Assembly: GCF_000619885.1 (NCBI RefSeq)
Contig: NZ_JHUZ01000011.1
Span: forward strand, 1 to 64,000
Reading direction: 5' to 3'
Origin: Balneatrix alpica DSM 16621
GTDB lineage: Bacteria; Pseudomonadota; Gammaproteobacteria; Pseudomonadales; Balneatricaceae
DNA length: 64,000 nucleotides
Shown: piece by piece, positions 49,353 through 59,035 of the stretch
How positions within the stretch are numbered: the first letter of the stretch is position 1
Layout of the letters: the number at the start of each line of letters is the position of its first letter
Translations under genes and position numbers: made by a program
Notes under the pieces: model-generated
The model's database searches: none
Told to the model about the DNA's origin: nothing
What the model saw: the letters and a program-made list of their open reading frames with translations, nothing else

Positions 49353-50279
49353 ATGGATAAGGACTATCGTGACGGTACTTTCTTTGCCCTGGCCGCCTTC
49401 GGCTTTTGGGGGCTAGTACCCATTTTTTTTAAGCAACTCGCCAGCGTAGGCCCATGGGAAATCCTTGCCGACCGGGTGTTCTGGTCATTTATTCTGCTTA
49501 TGCTATGGCTGGCCGTAAAAAGCCAATGGCTCGAAATCAAAGCCGCTTTAACCGACCCTAAACAGCGCCTACTGCTGTTTTGCTCGGCCTGCGTTATCGC
49601 CGCCAACTGGGTAATCTTCATCTGGGCCGTCAATGCCGGCCGCATCCTTGAAACCAGTCTGGGCTACTACATCAACCCCTTGCTCAATATCGTGCTAGGC
49701 ATGGTGTTTTTCCAAGAGCGGCTACGCCCTCTGCAATGGCTGGCCGTGGCCCTCGCCGTAATCGGCGTCAGCTATCAGGTGATTGAACTGGGTCATCTAC
49801 CCTGGGTATCTCTGGCCCTGGCCTTCAGCTTTGGTATCTATGGCTTGCTACGCAAGAAGACGACTGTCAGTGCCGTTGCAGGTCTGAGCGTAGAGACCCT
49901 TCTGCTTAGTCCCTTGGCCCTGCTGTATTTAGCCTGGCTGGGTTGGCGCGGCGATTGGGGCTTCAGCGACACCGATCACTGGCTCAACTTTTTACTGATC
50001 AGCACAGGCTTGGTGACTACTCTGCCACTGCTATGGTTCACAGCGGCAGCGCGACGTCTCCCGCTGTCTACCCTTGGCTTTTGGCAGTACTTAGGACCGA
50101 CACTCTCGATGCTGATCGCCGTCTGGGTGTATGAAGAAACCTTTGGCCCCGCGCGCCAGGTCACCTTTATCATTATCTGGATTGCCTTGGCGATCTTTAC
50201 CCTCGACAGCTGGCGTTACGCCAGCCAGCAACGTCGTATCCGGCGACAGCAACTCGCCGCCCTATCAGCAGAGGGATAA
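49353..50279 (+). CDS. rarD: EamA-family permease RarD
   Basis: The 308-aa ten-TM exporter of the drug/metabolite superfamily matches RarD: it starts DYRDGTFFALAAFGFWGLVPIFFKQL and contains the conserved NWVIFIWAVNAGRILETSLGYYINPL block near 90-115. The physiological substrate is unknown in the family. It is followed after 6 nt by the ankyrin-like gene, so both are probably in one transcript. Confidence 0.9.
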   Translation: MDKDYRDGTFFALAAFGFWGLVPIFFKQLASVGPWEILADRVFWSFILLMLWLAVKSQWLEIKAALTDPKQRLLLFCSACVIAANWVIFIWAVNAGRILETSLGYYINPLLNIVLGMVFFQERLRPLQWLAVALAVIGVSYQVIELGHLPWVSLALAFSFGIYGLLRKKTTVSAVAGLSVETLLLSPLALLYLAWLGWRGDWGFSDTDHWLNFLLISTGLVTTLPLLWFTAAARRLPLSTLGFWQYLGPTLSMLIAVWVYEETFGPARQVTFIIIWIALAIFTLDSWRYASQQRRIRRQQLAALSAEG

Positions 50280-50285
50280 CATGCA

Positions 50286-50873
50286 ATGAAGTGGCCTTGG
50301 CAAGCGCCTCACCCGGATGAGTGGCAACAATGGCTCAGCAGCGATGATCTGAACAGCCTCAAAGCGCAACAGCGTCATCTATCATCGCCTTGGCAACCCC
50401 AGGGACTAGGCTTGCAAGCACTGACATTGCTGGCTCAAACTTGCAGCCAGTGGCTGTTGCATCATTACCCTCCCAGCTCAACTGAGTGGCCGGACATTGC
50501 TCGCCATTGCTTAAGCTTACCCCAGGCTGTACAGCCTTTAAGTTGGCTCCTTGAGGCGGGATTGGATGCCAATCTGGTTCTGGAGGGCATGCCACTTTGC
50601 CACCACTGCCTGGCGCAACAGCCAGCAGAGCGCTGGGCATTGTTATTAAACCGCCTACAACAATATGGGGCAGACTTACAAGCCAAGACAACCACTGGAG
50701 AAGACTTACTCAGTCAGGTACTCAAGCAGGACCAACGCGACTGTATTCGTCTGTTGATTGAAGCAGGTTGCCCTATTAACGAAGTCAGTGGAGCCAACCC
50801 TGAGGCTCTCGCCCTGGCCAAACGTTGTCAGGAGGATATTCGGGTACGCCGCTTGATGCTTGGGCAACCCTGA
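50286..50873 (+). CDS. ankyrin-repeat-like protein
   Basis: The 195-aa protein shows two or three ankyrin-like units (PLSWLLEAGLDANLVLEGMPL; LLNRLQQYGADLQAKTTTGEDLL; CIRLLIEAGCPINEVSGANPEAL). N-terminal residues 1-85 are helical and not repeat-like. The repeats should mediate protein binding. It starts 6 nt after rarD; a shared function is not evident. A bidirectional terminator follows. Confidence 0.78.
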   Translation: MKWPWQAPHPDEWQQWLSSDDLNSLKAQQRHLSSPWQPQGLGLQALTLLAQTCSQWLLHHYPPSSTEWPDIARHCLSLPQAVQPLSWLLEAGLDANLVLEGMPLCHHCLAQQPAERWALLLNRLQQYGADLQAKTTTGEDLLSQVLKQDQRDCIRLLIEAGCPINEVSGANPEALALAKRCQEDIRVRRLMLGQP

Positions 50874-50911
50874 GTTACCCGCTTACGTTCTTAATCAGGT
50901 GCAGGATACAA

Positions 50912-50935
50912 AAAGGGGCGTCTGTGCGCCCCTTT
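50912..50935. terminator. bidirectional terminator between the ankyrin-like gene and yccU
   Basis: AAAGGGGCG-TCTGTG-CGCCCCTTT is a 9-bp symmetrical hairpin with short T-runs on both strands. Confidence 0.85.
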
Positions 50936-50960
50936 ATCTTCCTAGCGACAAGAGCAGGTG

Positions 50961-51404
50961 TTATCCACGCCCTAAGCGCAGGCGCTCATACTCTATTTTG
51001 GGACAACGATCCATCACCACTCGCAAACCAGCCTCTTCTGCTTTTGCGGCCGCTTCTTCATTGACGACGTCTAATTGCATCCACACCACTCGCGCGCCGA
51101 TCTCAATGGCCTGTTCGACGACTTCCATCACCGTCTCTGAGCGGCGGAATATATCCACCATGTCCACCGGCTCACCGATATCTGCCAAGCTGGCAAATAC
51201 CTCCTCGCCTAAGATTTCCTTACCCGCTTCATTCGGATTTACCGGTATAACCCGGTACCCCTTATGCAGCAGATACTTCATGACTGTGTAGCTGGGACGC
51301 TCCGGGTTTGGGCTAGCCCCTACCAAAGCAATAACACTGACCTCTTCCAGAATATCGCGGATTTCTTCATCTGCGTATTTCAGGCTGGCTACCGCGCCCG
51401 TCAT
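50961..51404 (-). CDS. yccU: CoA-binding domain protein YccU
   Basis: The 147-aa single Rossmann-type CoA-binding domain has IALVGASPNPERPSYTVMKYL near residue 25 and RVIPVNPNEAG near 51, typical of YccU-like proteins. A substrate or partner is unknown. It lies 22 nt downstream of moeB on the same strand and is probably the last gene of the hemA-prfA-prmC-moeB transcript. Confidence 0.85.
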   Translation of the reverse strand: MTGAVASLKYADEEIRDILEEVSVIALVGASPNPERPSYTVMKYLLHKGYRVIPVNPNEAGKEILGEEVFASLADIGEPVDMVDIFRRSETVMEVVEQAIEIGARVVWMQLDVVNEEAAAKAEEAGLRVVMDRCPKIEYERLRLGRG

Positions 51405-51426
51405 GGGGACTCTCTCCTATTATGTC

Positions 51427-52200
51427 TCACTCGTTGTCGGGTTGAATGTGATGCGTACTGCAGACCGGACAGGCTGGGTCCCTACGTAACTTAAGCTTGC
51501 GCCAGTCCATCGTATTGGCATCCAACAGCAATAAATGGCCCGCCAGGGAAGCTCCCTGGCCAGCCAAAATTTTCAGGGTTTCCGTGGCTTGCACACTGCC
51601 AATCAACCCCACCACGGGGGCAAGCACGCCACTTTCAGAGCAGCTCAACTGCTCGTCATCCCCTATTTTGTATAAACATTGATAGCAAGGCTCGCCCGCT
51701 TTTGCCAGAAACACGCTCACTTGGCCTTCCATGCGGATCGCCGCTCCCGAAACCAAGGGGGTTCCTGCTGCCATGCAAGCCGCATTAAGGGCAAAACGAG
51801 TAGTAAAGTTATCGCTACAATCCACCACCACCTGCGCCTTGGCCACTTCAGCCTGGAGAGCCTCTGCAGTTAAGCGCTCAGCGCGGGTATGAATACGCAC
51901 TTGGCTATTTATCTCACGCAGCGCCTGGGCCGCAGATGCGACTTTAGTCTCACCCACACGTGCCTCGGTATGCAGCACCTGACGCTGTAAGTTGCTCAGC
52001 TCAACCTGGTCATCATCCACCAGCACCAGCTCACCCACTCCGGCCGCCGCCAAATACAAGGCCACCGGACAACCCAACCCACCTAAACCAATGATGAGTA
52101 CCCGTGCGGCGCAAATACGCTCCTGCCCTTCCACATCAATATTGGGCAACATGATCTGACGGCTATAACGCAGTAGCTGCTGATCAGTAAGTTCCTGCAT
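51427..52200 (-). CDS. moeB: molybdopterin-synthase adenylyltransferase
   Basis: The 257-aa E1-like enzyme adenylates the C-terminus of the MoaD sulfur carrier. The ATP-binding loop is GLGGLGCPVALYLAAAGVG near 38, the arginine/aspartate motifs are in DDDQVELSNLQRQ, and the zinc cysteines are in CYQC and CPVC. A Cys in SCSESGVLAP fits the family's catalytic loop. ThiF is the alternative, but the neighbourhood (after prmC) is typical of moeB. The start at 52200 follows GGAGGGTG and overlaps the prmC stop by 17 nt. Confidence 0.86.
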   Translation of the reverse strand: MQELTDQQLLRYSRQIMLPNIDVEGQERICAARVLIIGLGGLGCPVALYLAAAGVGELVLVDDDQVELSNLQRQVLHTEARVGETKVASAAQALREINSQVRIHTRAERLTAEALQAEVAKAQVVVDCSDNFTTRFALNAACMAAGTPLVSGAAIRMEGQVSVFLAKAGEPCYQCLYKIGDDEQLSCSESGVLAPVVGLIGSVQATETLKILAGQGASLAGHLLLLDANTMDWRKLKLRRDPACPVCSTHHIQPDNE

Positions 52201-53026
52201 GCCAACACCCTCCACTTACCCGTTCATGACCGGCCAGATCACACCAACTCTGCACCTGGACAAAGCCCGCCTGCTGCAATAAGGCCCGTACCGCGCCAGC
52301 CTGCTGCCAGCCATGCTCCAGCAGCAACCATCCCTGCTGCTGCAAATAACCAGGAGCCTGCTCAACCAGGGCCCGAAGATCCGCCAATCCCTGTTCTGCC
52401 GCAACCAAGGCAGTGCTGGGCTCAAAACGCACATCACCCTGCTGCAAATGAGGGTCATCCGCATCAATGTAAGGTGGATTACTGACAATCAGAGCGAACT
52501 GACCCTGCACTTGATCAAACCAGTGGCTCCGATAAAAACGTACCGGCAAGTTCAAGCGCTCAGCATTACGTTGGGCCAAGGCCACTGCCGACTCTTGCCA
52601 ATCCACTCCCTGCACCTGCCAGGCTGGACGCTCGCTGGCTAAAGCCAACGCGATTGCCCCTGTTCCAGTCCCCAAATCCAGCACAGCGCCATGTGGCTCA
52701 GGCAGCGTGAGGGATAATGCCACCTCAACCAGGCGTTCCGTATCCGGACGAGGAATCAGGGTACAGGGCGCAACCTCTAATGGCAGCGACCAAAACTCCC
52801 GCCAACCCAATAAGTAAGCCACAGGCTCACCCTGACGACGCCTGCTAATCCAGTGCTGATAACGCAGCCAGTCCGCCTCCGTCAAAGTCTGTTCCGGGAA
52901 GGCAAATAAACGTGAGGCTGCCACCTGGGCAGCCTCCTGCAATAACAAACGGGCATCCACTGCAGGAGACTCACCACCTTGCAGTTGCTGAGTTCCCCAG
53001 TGTAGCGCCTCAGCCAAACTAGGCAT
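52184..53026 (-). CDS. prmC: peptide chain release factor glutamine methyltransferase
   Basis: The 280-aa SAM-dependent enzyme methylates the Gln of the GGQ motif of release factors. SAM motif I is LDLGTGTGAIALAL near 115 and the NPPY motif (VSNPPYIDADD) lies near 187. It begins at the base where the prfA stop codon ends (1-nt overlap), placing modifier and substrate in one operon. Confidence 0.94.
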   Translation of the reverse strand: MPSLAEALHWGTQQLQGGESPAVDARLLLQEAAQVAASRLFAFPEQTLTEADWLRYQHWISRRRQGEPVAYLLGWREFWSLPLEVAPCTLIPRPDTERLVEVALSLTLPEPHGAVLDLGTGTGAIALALASERPAWQVQGVDWQESAVALAQRNAERLNLPVRFYRSHWFDQVQGQFALIVSNPPYIDADDPHLQQGDVRFEPSTALVAAEQGLADLRALVEQAPGYLQQQGWLLLEHGWQQAGAVRALLQQAGFVQVQSWCDLAGHERVSGGCWHAGTY

Positions 53027-54114
53027 TATTGCTCCGCCAGGGCAGCAAGTTGCTCGGCCTGATACTCATGCACCAAAGGCTCCAGCAACGGGCGCAAATC
53101 GCCGTTCACAATTTCGTCCAAACGATACAGCGTCAGGTTAATGCGATGATCGGTTACACGCCCCTGGGGATAGTTATAGGTGCGAATTCGCTCCGAGCGA
53201 TCACCACTCCCCACCAAGAGGCGACGCTGATCCGCCTGCTCATTAGCCTGCTTGTCCACCGCTTGCTGTTTCAAACGCGAGGCCAGCAGCGACATCGCCT
53301 TCGCGCGGTTTTTGTGTTGCGAGCGTTCATCCTGACACTCCACCACTAGGCCGCTGGGTATATGGGTAATACGGATAGCCGATTCTGTCTTGTTAACGTG
53401 CTGACCACCTGCCCCCGAGGCGCGGTAGGTATCGACGCGCAAATCCGCGGGATTGATATCCACATCCCCGACTTCAGCCACCTCAGGCAAAATAGCCACC
53501 GTACAGGCTGAGGTATGTATACGCCCCTGAGACTCTGTAGCAGGCACCCGCTGCACCCGATGGGCGCCGGACTCAAACTTAAGCTGGCCATAGACATTCT
53601 GTCCCGCTACCCGCGCAATCACTTCTTTAAAGCCACCGTGTTCGCCTTCATTGGCACTCACCAACTCCACCTGCCAGCCCTGAGTTTCGGCATAGCGGCT
53701 ATACATGCGGAACAGATCCCCCGCAAAAATAGCGGCTTCATCACCACCGGTACCGGCACGTACTTCCAGGAAAATATTCCGGCTGTCATTGGGGTCTTTC
53801 GGCAAGAGCAGTTTCTGCAGGCTGACCTCCAACTCCCCTAACTGCTGCTGGGCCAGAGCATATTCCTCTTCAGCCAGCTCACGGAGCTCAGGATCACTGT
53901 CTTTTAACATCTGCTGGGCGGTGCTGGCATCCTCCTGCACCTGGGTGTAGCGCTTAAACTCAGCTACCACCTGCTCCAGCTCGGCATACTCCTTGGAGTA
54001 CTGGCGGAAACGCTGCTGATCAGCGATAACATCCGCCTCTCCCAGCAACATGCCCAACTCCTCAAAACGCTCTTGCAAGCCTTCGAGTTTGGCTAAGATT
54101 GACGCTTTCAGCAT
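53026..54114 (-). CDS. prfA: peptide chain release factor 1
   Basis: The 362-aa factor terminates translation at UAG and UAA. It has the codon-recognition tripeptide PAT in [10 protein letters not shown] near 188 and the GGQ motif in [11 protein letters not shown] near 235. Length equals E. coli RF1 (360 aa). It starts 6 nt after hemA and is followed without gap by prmC. Confidence 0.97.
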   Translation of the reverse strand: MLKASILAKLEGLQERFEELGMLLGEADVIADQQRFRQYSKEYAELEQVVAEFKRYTQVQEDASTAQQMLKDSDPELRELAEEEYALAQQQLGELEVSLQKLLLPKDPNDSRNIFLEVRAGTGGDEAAIFAGDLFRMYSRYAETQGWQVELVSANEGEHGGFKEVIARVAGQNVYGQLKFESGAHRVQRVPATESQGRIHTSACTVAILPEVAEVGDVDINPADLRVDTYRASGAGGQHVNKTESAIRITHIPSGLVVECQDERSQHKNRAKAMSLLASRLKQQAVDKQANEQADQRRLLVGSGDRSERIRTYNYPQGRVTDHRINLTLYRLDEIVNGDLRPLLEPLVHEYQAEQLAALAEQ

Positions 54115-54120
54115 AGATTT

Positions 54121-55392
54121 TTATTCAGACTTGGAAGGTTTATCAGCCAGTGCATACAGATGTTGTGCTGCCAGCAGAATCTCTGCCTGGCCCTCTGCAC
54201 TGGCTTTTTTGAGTTGCACACTCGGCGTGTGTATCAGTTTATTGGTCAGCCCGCGGGCTAACTGGGTCAATACTTGCTGGGGATCCTGCCCCCGTTCTAA
54301 TAGGCGTAATGCCTTCGCCAGCTCTTGTTCACTCAGCGACTCAGCCTGGCGACGTATCGCTTTCAGGGTATCCACCGCATCCCGGGCCCTTAGCTGTTCT
54401 AAAAACAGCTCAGCACCCTGCATTACCAGTACTTCAGCCTCGGAGGCTGCGTCACGGCGTGCCTGCACCCCCTGCTCAACCACCTGCTGCAGATCATCCA
54501 CGGTATAGAGATAGACATCTTCCAGCTCGGCGACTTCCGGCTCAATATCGCGGGGAACCGCAATATCCACCATAAACATGGGCCGGTAACGCCGCTTCTT
54601 CAGCGCCCGCTCCACCGCGCCCTTGCCCAACACCGGCAAAGGGCTGGCAGTTGAAGCAATAATAATATCGGCCTGGGGCAACACTTCCGCCAGATCCGTC
54701 AGAGGCACCGCCTGCCCACCGAGCTGCTGGGCCAAATGCTGGCCACGGCTCAGGGTACGGTTGGCTACCGTAATCTGGGTAATACCCGCCTCACGTAAAT
54801 GGCGCCCCACTAACTCAATCGTCTCCCCGGCCCCAATGAGCAGAGCCTGATTTTCACTGAGATTAGAAAAAATACGCTGGGCCAGATTCACCGCTGCATA
54901 AGCGACCGATACAGGGTTCTCCCCGATAGCCGTCTGACTACGCACTTGCTTGGCGACATTAAAGGATTGCTGAAACCAGCGACTCATTTGGCTCCCCAAA
55001 GAGCCGGCATCCTGCGCCTGGGCAAAGGCGGTCTTCAACTGCCCTAAAATTTGTGGCTCGCCCAACACCAAGGAGTCCAGGCCGCAAGCCACACGCATCA
55101 TATGACGCACCGCATCCCGATCCCAATGGACGTAGACCGAACGCTGTAACTGTTCAAAACTCACTTGATGGTAATCAGCCAGCCATTGCAACACTTGGCG
55201 GCTATCGCGGAAGGGGGTGACGCCATAGATTTCAGTACGGTTACAGGTAGAGAGAATGGCGGCTTCGCTCAACGCGCCCTGCATGCGCACCTGAGCCAAT
55301 GCATAAGACAGTTCCTCTGTGCCAAACGCCAGTTTCTCGCGCACGTCCACAGGGGCGGTCTTATGATTGATACCCAATGCCATTAATGCCAT
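54121..55392 (-). CDS. hemA: glutamyl-tRNA reductase
   Basis: The 423-aa enzyme converts glutamyl-tRNA to glutamate-1-semialdehyde, the first committed step of haem synthesis. The active-site Cys is in [11 protein letters not shown] near 50, the NADPH-binding domain has [16 protein letters not shown] near 185 and the C-terminal dimerisation domain is present. ATG at 55392 ([14 protein letters not shown]) aligns with Pseudomonas-type starts; upstream frame codons to 55425 are less likely, though no clear Shine-Dalgarno precedes any start. It leads the minus-strand operon and diverges from the TPR gene. Confidence 0.94.
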   Translation of the reverse strand: MALMALGINHKTAPVDVREKLAFGTEELSYALAQVRMQGALSEAAILSTCNRTEIYGVTPFRDSRQVLQWLADYHQVSFEQLQRSVYVHWDRDAVRHMMRVACGLDSLVLGEPQILGQLKTAFAQAQDAGSLGSQMSRWFQQSFNVAKQVRSQTAIGENPVSVAYAAVNLAQRIFSNLSENQALLIGAGETIELVGRHLREAGITQITVANRTLSRGQHLAQQLGGQAVPLTDLAEVLPQADIIIASTASPLPVLGKGAVERALKKRRYRPMFMVDIAVPRDIEPEVAELEDVYLYTVDDLQQVVEQGVQARRDAASEAEVLVMQGAELFLEQLRARDAVDTLKAIRRQAESLSEQELAKALRLLERGQDPQQVLTQLARGLTNKLIHTPSVQLKKASAEGQAEILLAAQHLYALADKPSKSE

Positions 55393-55565
55393 AGACTGCT
55401 GCATACCGCAGGTTACCACTCTCACCTAAACCGTAGAGCCGGTTACACTCTACTACAAAACCTATTTGCCCCTTGCTGCCCCGAGAAGCATGGAGCAATA
55501 TAAGGACTTCAAGCCCTTGAGGGCGACGTTATTGTAACCAACCCGCCCTATCCAAAACAGACTTC

Positions 55566-57239
55566 ATGCCAAGATCCGCTGCCTTTATTGCGTTAACCCT
55601 GACATTAATCAGTGGTTGTGCCAACCTGGAACGCACCCCCAGCCACCGTGCAGATGCACAGTCCCTGGCTGAACCTCGGCTGTATTCGCTGCTCGTGGCC
55701 GAGTTGGCAACCCAACGTAACCAGCCCGACCTTGCCCATCAACACTATCAGCAACTGGCCAAGCAATTGCGCCGCCCGGAACTAGCCGAACGCGCCACCT
55801 ACCTGGCCCAATACCTGGAACTTGAACAAGATGTCCTCGACAACGCCAAGCTCTGGCTGGAGCTAGATAACCAAGCACTGGAAGGCGCACAGATTTTACT
55901 GGATGCCCACCTGCGCCAACACCAGTTTGCCGAAGCCCTGGCCCTACTGAAAGGTTTTGATTGGCGGGCAGATACCAATCTATTTCTGCAGCTTCTGGCG
56001 CGCACTGAACAGCTCAAACCACCACAAACTGAGCTGATGGACAGTCAGCTGGAACAGTTACTACCCAGTGACAATCCTTACTACTACCTGACCAAAGCCC
56101 TGCTAGCGCGCCAAGAGTTACGCTGGCAAGGCGCCCACCAGGCGCTGGATCAAGCACTCCAGCTTGAACCTGGCCTAGAACATGGTTTGCTACTAAAAGC
56201 TGATACCCTGCTGCGCCAAGGTGCCTATGCCGAGGCTGAACGTTTTATTCGCAGCACCCTCAAGCGTCAGCCCAACACCCAATTGATGGACATGCTGGCC
56301 CGCTCACTGCTGGCTGATAACCGCCCCCAGGCGGCGGCAACAGCACTACAGGAGCTGATCAAGCTACAACCCGATAATCTTGAAGCCCGCTTTATGCTGG
56401 GGCGTACCTACCTGCAACTGAAGGACTACCCCAAGGCCAAGGCACGCTTCATGGAACTATGGGAGATGCTGCCCGACCGCTCCCCCATCGCCTTTTACCT
56501 TGGTTACCTGGCGGAACAGCAAAACCAAACATTTGAAGCCATGCGTTATTACCGTGAGGTGCAGCGCGGCGATGAAGTCCCCGCCGCCAAGGCACGCCTC
56601 CTGCAACTGATGCAGCAACAGCAGCAGGGCGATGATATCCCCGATATGCTCAACCAAGCCCGCAGCCAAGCGCCGGAGCACCGTGTCCAGCTTTATCTGT
56701 TAGAAGGCGACTGGCTGCGCAACCAAGCACGTTATCAGGATGCACGCGATCTGATGGGGCGCGCCCTCAATGAAGAACCCAACAACCTGGAACTCCTCTA
56801 CTTCCGCGCCATGTTAGGGGACAAAGATGGCAATCTTGAGGCCATGCTGCGCGACCTGCGCACCCTGGTACAGCTACAGCCTGACAATGCCCAGATGCTC
56901 AATGCCCTCGGCTACACCCTGACCGATCGCACCGATCAGCATCAAGAGGCTCTGACCCTCCTACAACGCGCCCATGAGCTAGAACCACAAGACCCCGCCA
57001 TTCTCGACAGCCTGGGCTGGGCCTATCACAACCTCAAACGCCCACAAGAAGCCCTCCCTTATCTGGAAGCCGCCTACCAAGCCTTTCCCGATCCGGAAGT
57101 AGCTTACCACTATGGCGTGGTCCTGCTGGAGCTACAGCAGAGCGAGCAGGCTCTGCAAGTGTGGCATAAGGCGCTTGAGCAACAGCCAGATTACCAACCC
57201 ATTTTGCAAGCCCTGAAAGCCTACCATGCACAACCTTAA
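55566..57239 (+). CDS. TPR-repeat outer-membrane-type lipoprotein
   Basis: The 557-aa protein has a lipoprotein signal with lipobox LISGC (Cys18), then a solenoid of about twelve TPR-like units; clear ones include LEARFMLGRTYLQLKDYPKAKARFMELW and AQMLNALGYTLTDRTDQHQEALTLLQRA. The same place upstream of lolB holds a TPR lipoprotein in Pseudomonas. Function unknown, likely a periplasm-facing scaffold. It overlaps lolB by 14 nt, so the two are translationally coupled. Confidence 0.88.
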   Translation: MPRSAAFIALTLTLISGCANLERTPSHRADAQSLAEPRLYSLLVAELATQRNQPDLAHQHYQQLAKQLRRPELAERATYLAQYLELEQDVLDNAKLWLELDNQALEGAQILLDAHLRQHQFAEALALLKGFDWRADTNLFLQLLARTEQLKPPQTELMDSQLEQLLPSDNPYYYLTKALLARQELRWQGAHQALDQALQLEPGLEHGLLLKADTLLRQGAYAEAERFIRSTLKRQPNTQLMDMLARSLLADNRPQAAATALQELIKLQPDNLEARFMLGRTYLQLKDYPKAKARFMELWEMLPDRSPIAFYLGYLAEQQNQTFEAMRYYREVQRGDEVPAAKARLLQLMQQQQQGDDIPDMLNQARSQAPEHRVQLYLLEGDWLRNQARYQDARDLMGRALNEEPNNLELLYFRAMLGDKDGNLEAMLRDLRTLVQLQPDNAQMLNALGYTLTDRTDQHQEALTLLQRAHELEPQDPAILDSLGWAYHNLKRPQEALPYLEAAYQAFPDPEVAYHYGVVLLELQQSEQALQVWHKALEQQPDYQPILQALKAYHAQP

Positions 57240-57828
57240 ATATTTGGCCCTGGCCTTTGCCCTGCTATTTCTCAGCGCCTGTAGCCAACTGCCCCAACGC
57301 CAGCTACAGCCTGCGCCGCAACTCCCCTGGCGAGTAGCCCTGCAAGAGTTAGCCCACTGGCAGTTAGAGGGCAAAGCCGGGCTGCAATCAAAGCAAAGCT
57401 ATAACAGCCTGACCCTGACCTGGCTGCAGCAAGCCTATGCCTACCAGGTGCAAATCAGCGGCCCGCTGGGGCAAGGGCAAATGCAGATTGAAGGCACCCC
57501 AGAATTAATGCTGCTCAGCAGCCCCGAAGGGCGTTTTGTCTCGGAAGATCCTGCCGCTCTGCTCCTGGAGCGTACCGGCTGGCCACTACCGATTAACGAA
57601 CTGCCCCACTGGGTCAAAGGCCTAGCCGCACCTGGCGGCCAGCTGCTCGGACAAACTTTTGACGAACAAGGACGCCTGCTCAGCCTGGAACAAAACGGCT
57701 GGCAGATTGAGTATCAGGACTATCTGCAAGTTGACCAATTATGGCTACCGCGCAAACTCCAACTGCGCCGCGATGACTGGCAACTCAAACTGGTGATCAA
57801 GGACTGGCAACTTGCCAATCCGAGCTGA
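57226..57828 (+). CDS. lolB: outer-membrane lipoprotein receptor LolB
   Basis: The 200-aa protein accepts lipoproteins from the LolA carrier and inserts them in the outer membrane. The lipobox is FLSAC (Cys19), and the beta-barrel half shows QVQISGPLGQGQMQIEGTP and LPRKLQLRRDDWQLKLVIKDWQL. Length is close to E. coli LolB (207 aa). In many relatives ispE follows; here a 144-bp gap leads straight to prs. Confidence 0.9.
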   Translation: MHNLKYLALAFALLFLSACSQLPQRQLQPAPQLPWRVALQELAHWQLEGKAGLQSKQSYNSLTLTWLQQAYAYQVQISGPLGQGQMQIEGTPELMLLSSPEGRFVSEDPAALLLERTGWPLPINELPHWVKGLAAPGGQLLGQTFDEQGRLLSLEQNGWQIEYQDYLQVDQLWLPRKLQLRRDDWQLKLVIKDWQLANPS

Positions 57829-57832
57829 TCAT

Positions 57833-57861
57833 TTGACAACCACGACCACAATGTGGAAAAT
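57833..57861 (+). promoter_or_regulatory. putative sigma-70 promoter of prs
   Basis: A perfect -35 TTGACA (57833-57838) is followed after 17 nt by GAAAAT (57856-57861, 4 of 6). It starts 4 nt after the lolB stop codon, in the gap where ispE would be expected, and could drive prs, rplY, pth and ychF. Confidence 0.6.
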
Positions 57862-57972
57862 CTGCCGCGCTTTTTCAGGGGGTATGGCCACGCGATGTTC
57901 AGTCAAAATGCAGAGTTTTCTCTGCCCGAACAGGCCAAGGTTTCCACATCCTGCCAGCGTGAAGGTAGCAGC

Positions 57973-58914
57973 GTGTCTAAATTAATGGTCTTTACCGGGA
58001 ACGCACACCCGGAACTCGCCCGTAAAGTTGTTGACCAGCTGTGTCTCCCCCTCGGAGATGCCGATGTTGGCCAATTTAGCGACGGCGAAATTGCCGTGCA
58101 AATCAATGAAAACGTTCGGGGTAAGGACTGCTTTATTATTCAGCCCACCTGCGCCCCCACTAACGACAATCTGATGGAAGTGATCCTGATGGCCGACGCC
58201 CTGCGCCGCGCCTCTGCTCAGCGTATCACCGCCGTTGTTCCCTACTTCGGCTATGCCCGCCAGGATCGCCGCCCCCGCTCTGCCCGTGTTCCTATCAGCG
58301 CCAAAGTGGTTGCCGATATGATGGCCGGTGCAGGCATTGACCGGGTGCTGACCGTTGACCTGCATGCTGAACAGATTCAAGGTTTCTTCGACATTCCGGT
58401 GGATAACGTTTTTGGCTCCCCGGTACTGATCGAACACATCCAGCGGCAAAACTATGACCACCCCATCGTGGTCTCTCCCGATGTCGGGGGCGTAGTCCGT
58501 GCTCGCGCCGTTGCCAAACAGCTGGATACTGACCTGGCCATCATCGACAAGCGCCGCGAAAAGGCCAATGTTGCCCAGGTCATGCACATTATCGGTGACG
58601 TACGTGGCCGCACCTGCATCCTGGTGGATGACATGTGTGATACCGCCGGCACCCTGTGCAAAGCCGCTGCCGCCTTGAAAGATCATGGCGCCAAACGCGT
58701 ACTGGCCTATGCCACTCACCCCGTGCTATCAGGCCCGGCTGTCGACAACATCACCAACTCCGTACTGGATAAACTGGTAGTCACCGACACCATCCCCCTG
58801 ACCAAAGCCGCTGCTGCCTGCGAGAAAATTGAACAGCTAACCCTGTCCAATATGCTCGCCGAAGCCGTGCGCCGGGTATGCAACGAAGAATCCATCAGCG
58901 CCATGTTCCGCTAA
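57973..58914 (+). CDS. prs: ribose-phosphate pyrophosphokinase
   Basis: The 313-aa enzyme makes PRPP from ribose-5-phosphate and ATP. The catalytic flexible loop and ATP motifs include [10 protein letters not shown] near 95, [11 protein letters not shown] near 128 and the PRPP-binding loop [12 protein letters not shown] near 217. The GTG at 57973 ([10 protein letters not shown]) gives the standard N-terminus and follows GAAGG; the in-frame extension to 57853 adds 40 unrelated residues. Nearby promoter and leader structures suggest that it is transcribed independently of lolB. Confidence 0.95.
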   Translation: MSKLMVFTGNAHPELARKVVDQLCLPLGDADVGQFSDGEIAVQINENVRGKDCFIIQPTCAPTNDNLMEVILMADALRRASAQRITAVVPYFGYARQDRRPRSARVPISAKVVADMMAGAGIDRVLTVDLHAEQIQGFFDIPVDNVFGSPVLIEHIQRQNYDHPIVVSPDVGGVVRARAVAKQLDTDLAIIDKRREKANVAQVMHIIGDVRGRTCILVDDMCDTAGTLCKAAAALKDHGAKRVLAYATHPVLSGPAVDNITNSVLDKLVVTDTIPLTKAAAACEKIEQLTLSNMLAEAVRRVCNEESISAMFR

Positions 58915-58932
58915 GCGGAGCCTGACGCCGGA

Positions 58933-59021
58933 TAGGGCAGCTGCCCTAGATAATCTGGCCCAATACCAGATTAAACGACAGCCAGACACTGGTCGCGGTG
59001 CGCTGGCTGTTTAGTTATTTT
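58933..59021 (+). promoter_or_regulatory. structured prs-rplY intergenic region with three inverted repeats
   Basis: Three elements follow each other in the 121-bp gap. TAGGGCAGCTGCCCTA (58933-58948) is a perfect 16-bp palindrome. TAATCTGG-CCCAATA-CCAGATTA (58951-58973) is a hairpin. ACAGCCAG..CTGGCTGT (58978-58985 with 59003-59010, with an inner CAC/GTG pair) is followed by TTTAGTTATTTT, resembling a terminator or attenuator. The Shine-Dalgarno of rplY (TGAGGAAA) comes right after. A leader controlling rplY, or a terminator after prs, are both possible. Confidence 0.5.
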
Positions 59022-59035
59022 ACTGAGGAAAAAAT

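Noticed and set aside
57853-57972. 40-residue N-terminal extension of Prs
   Set aside because: Family members start at [10 protein letters not shown] or similar; the region holds the promoter -10 and no Shine-Dalgarno for the earlier start.
57982-58719. 245-aa ORF antisense to prs
   Set aside because: It lies fully inside the well-conserved prs gene on the opposite strand and has no ribosome-binding site or recognisable motif; a shadow of GC-biased codons.
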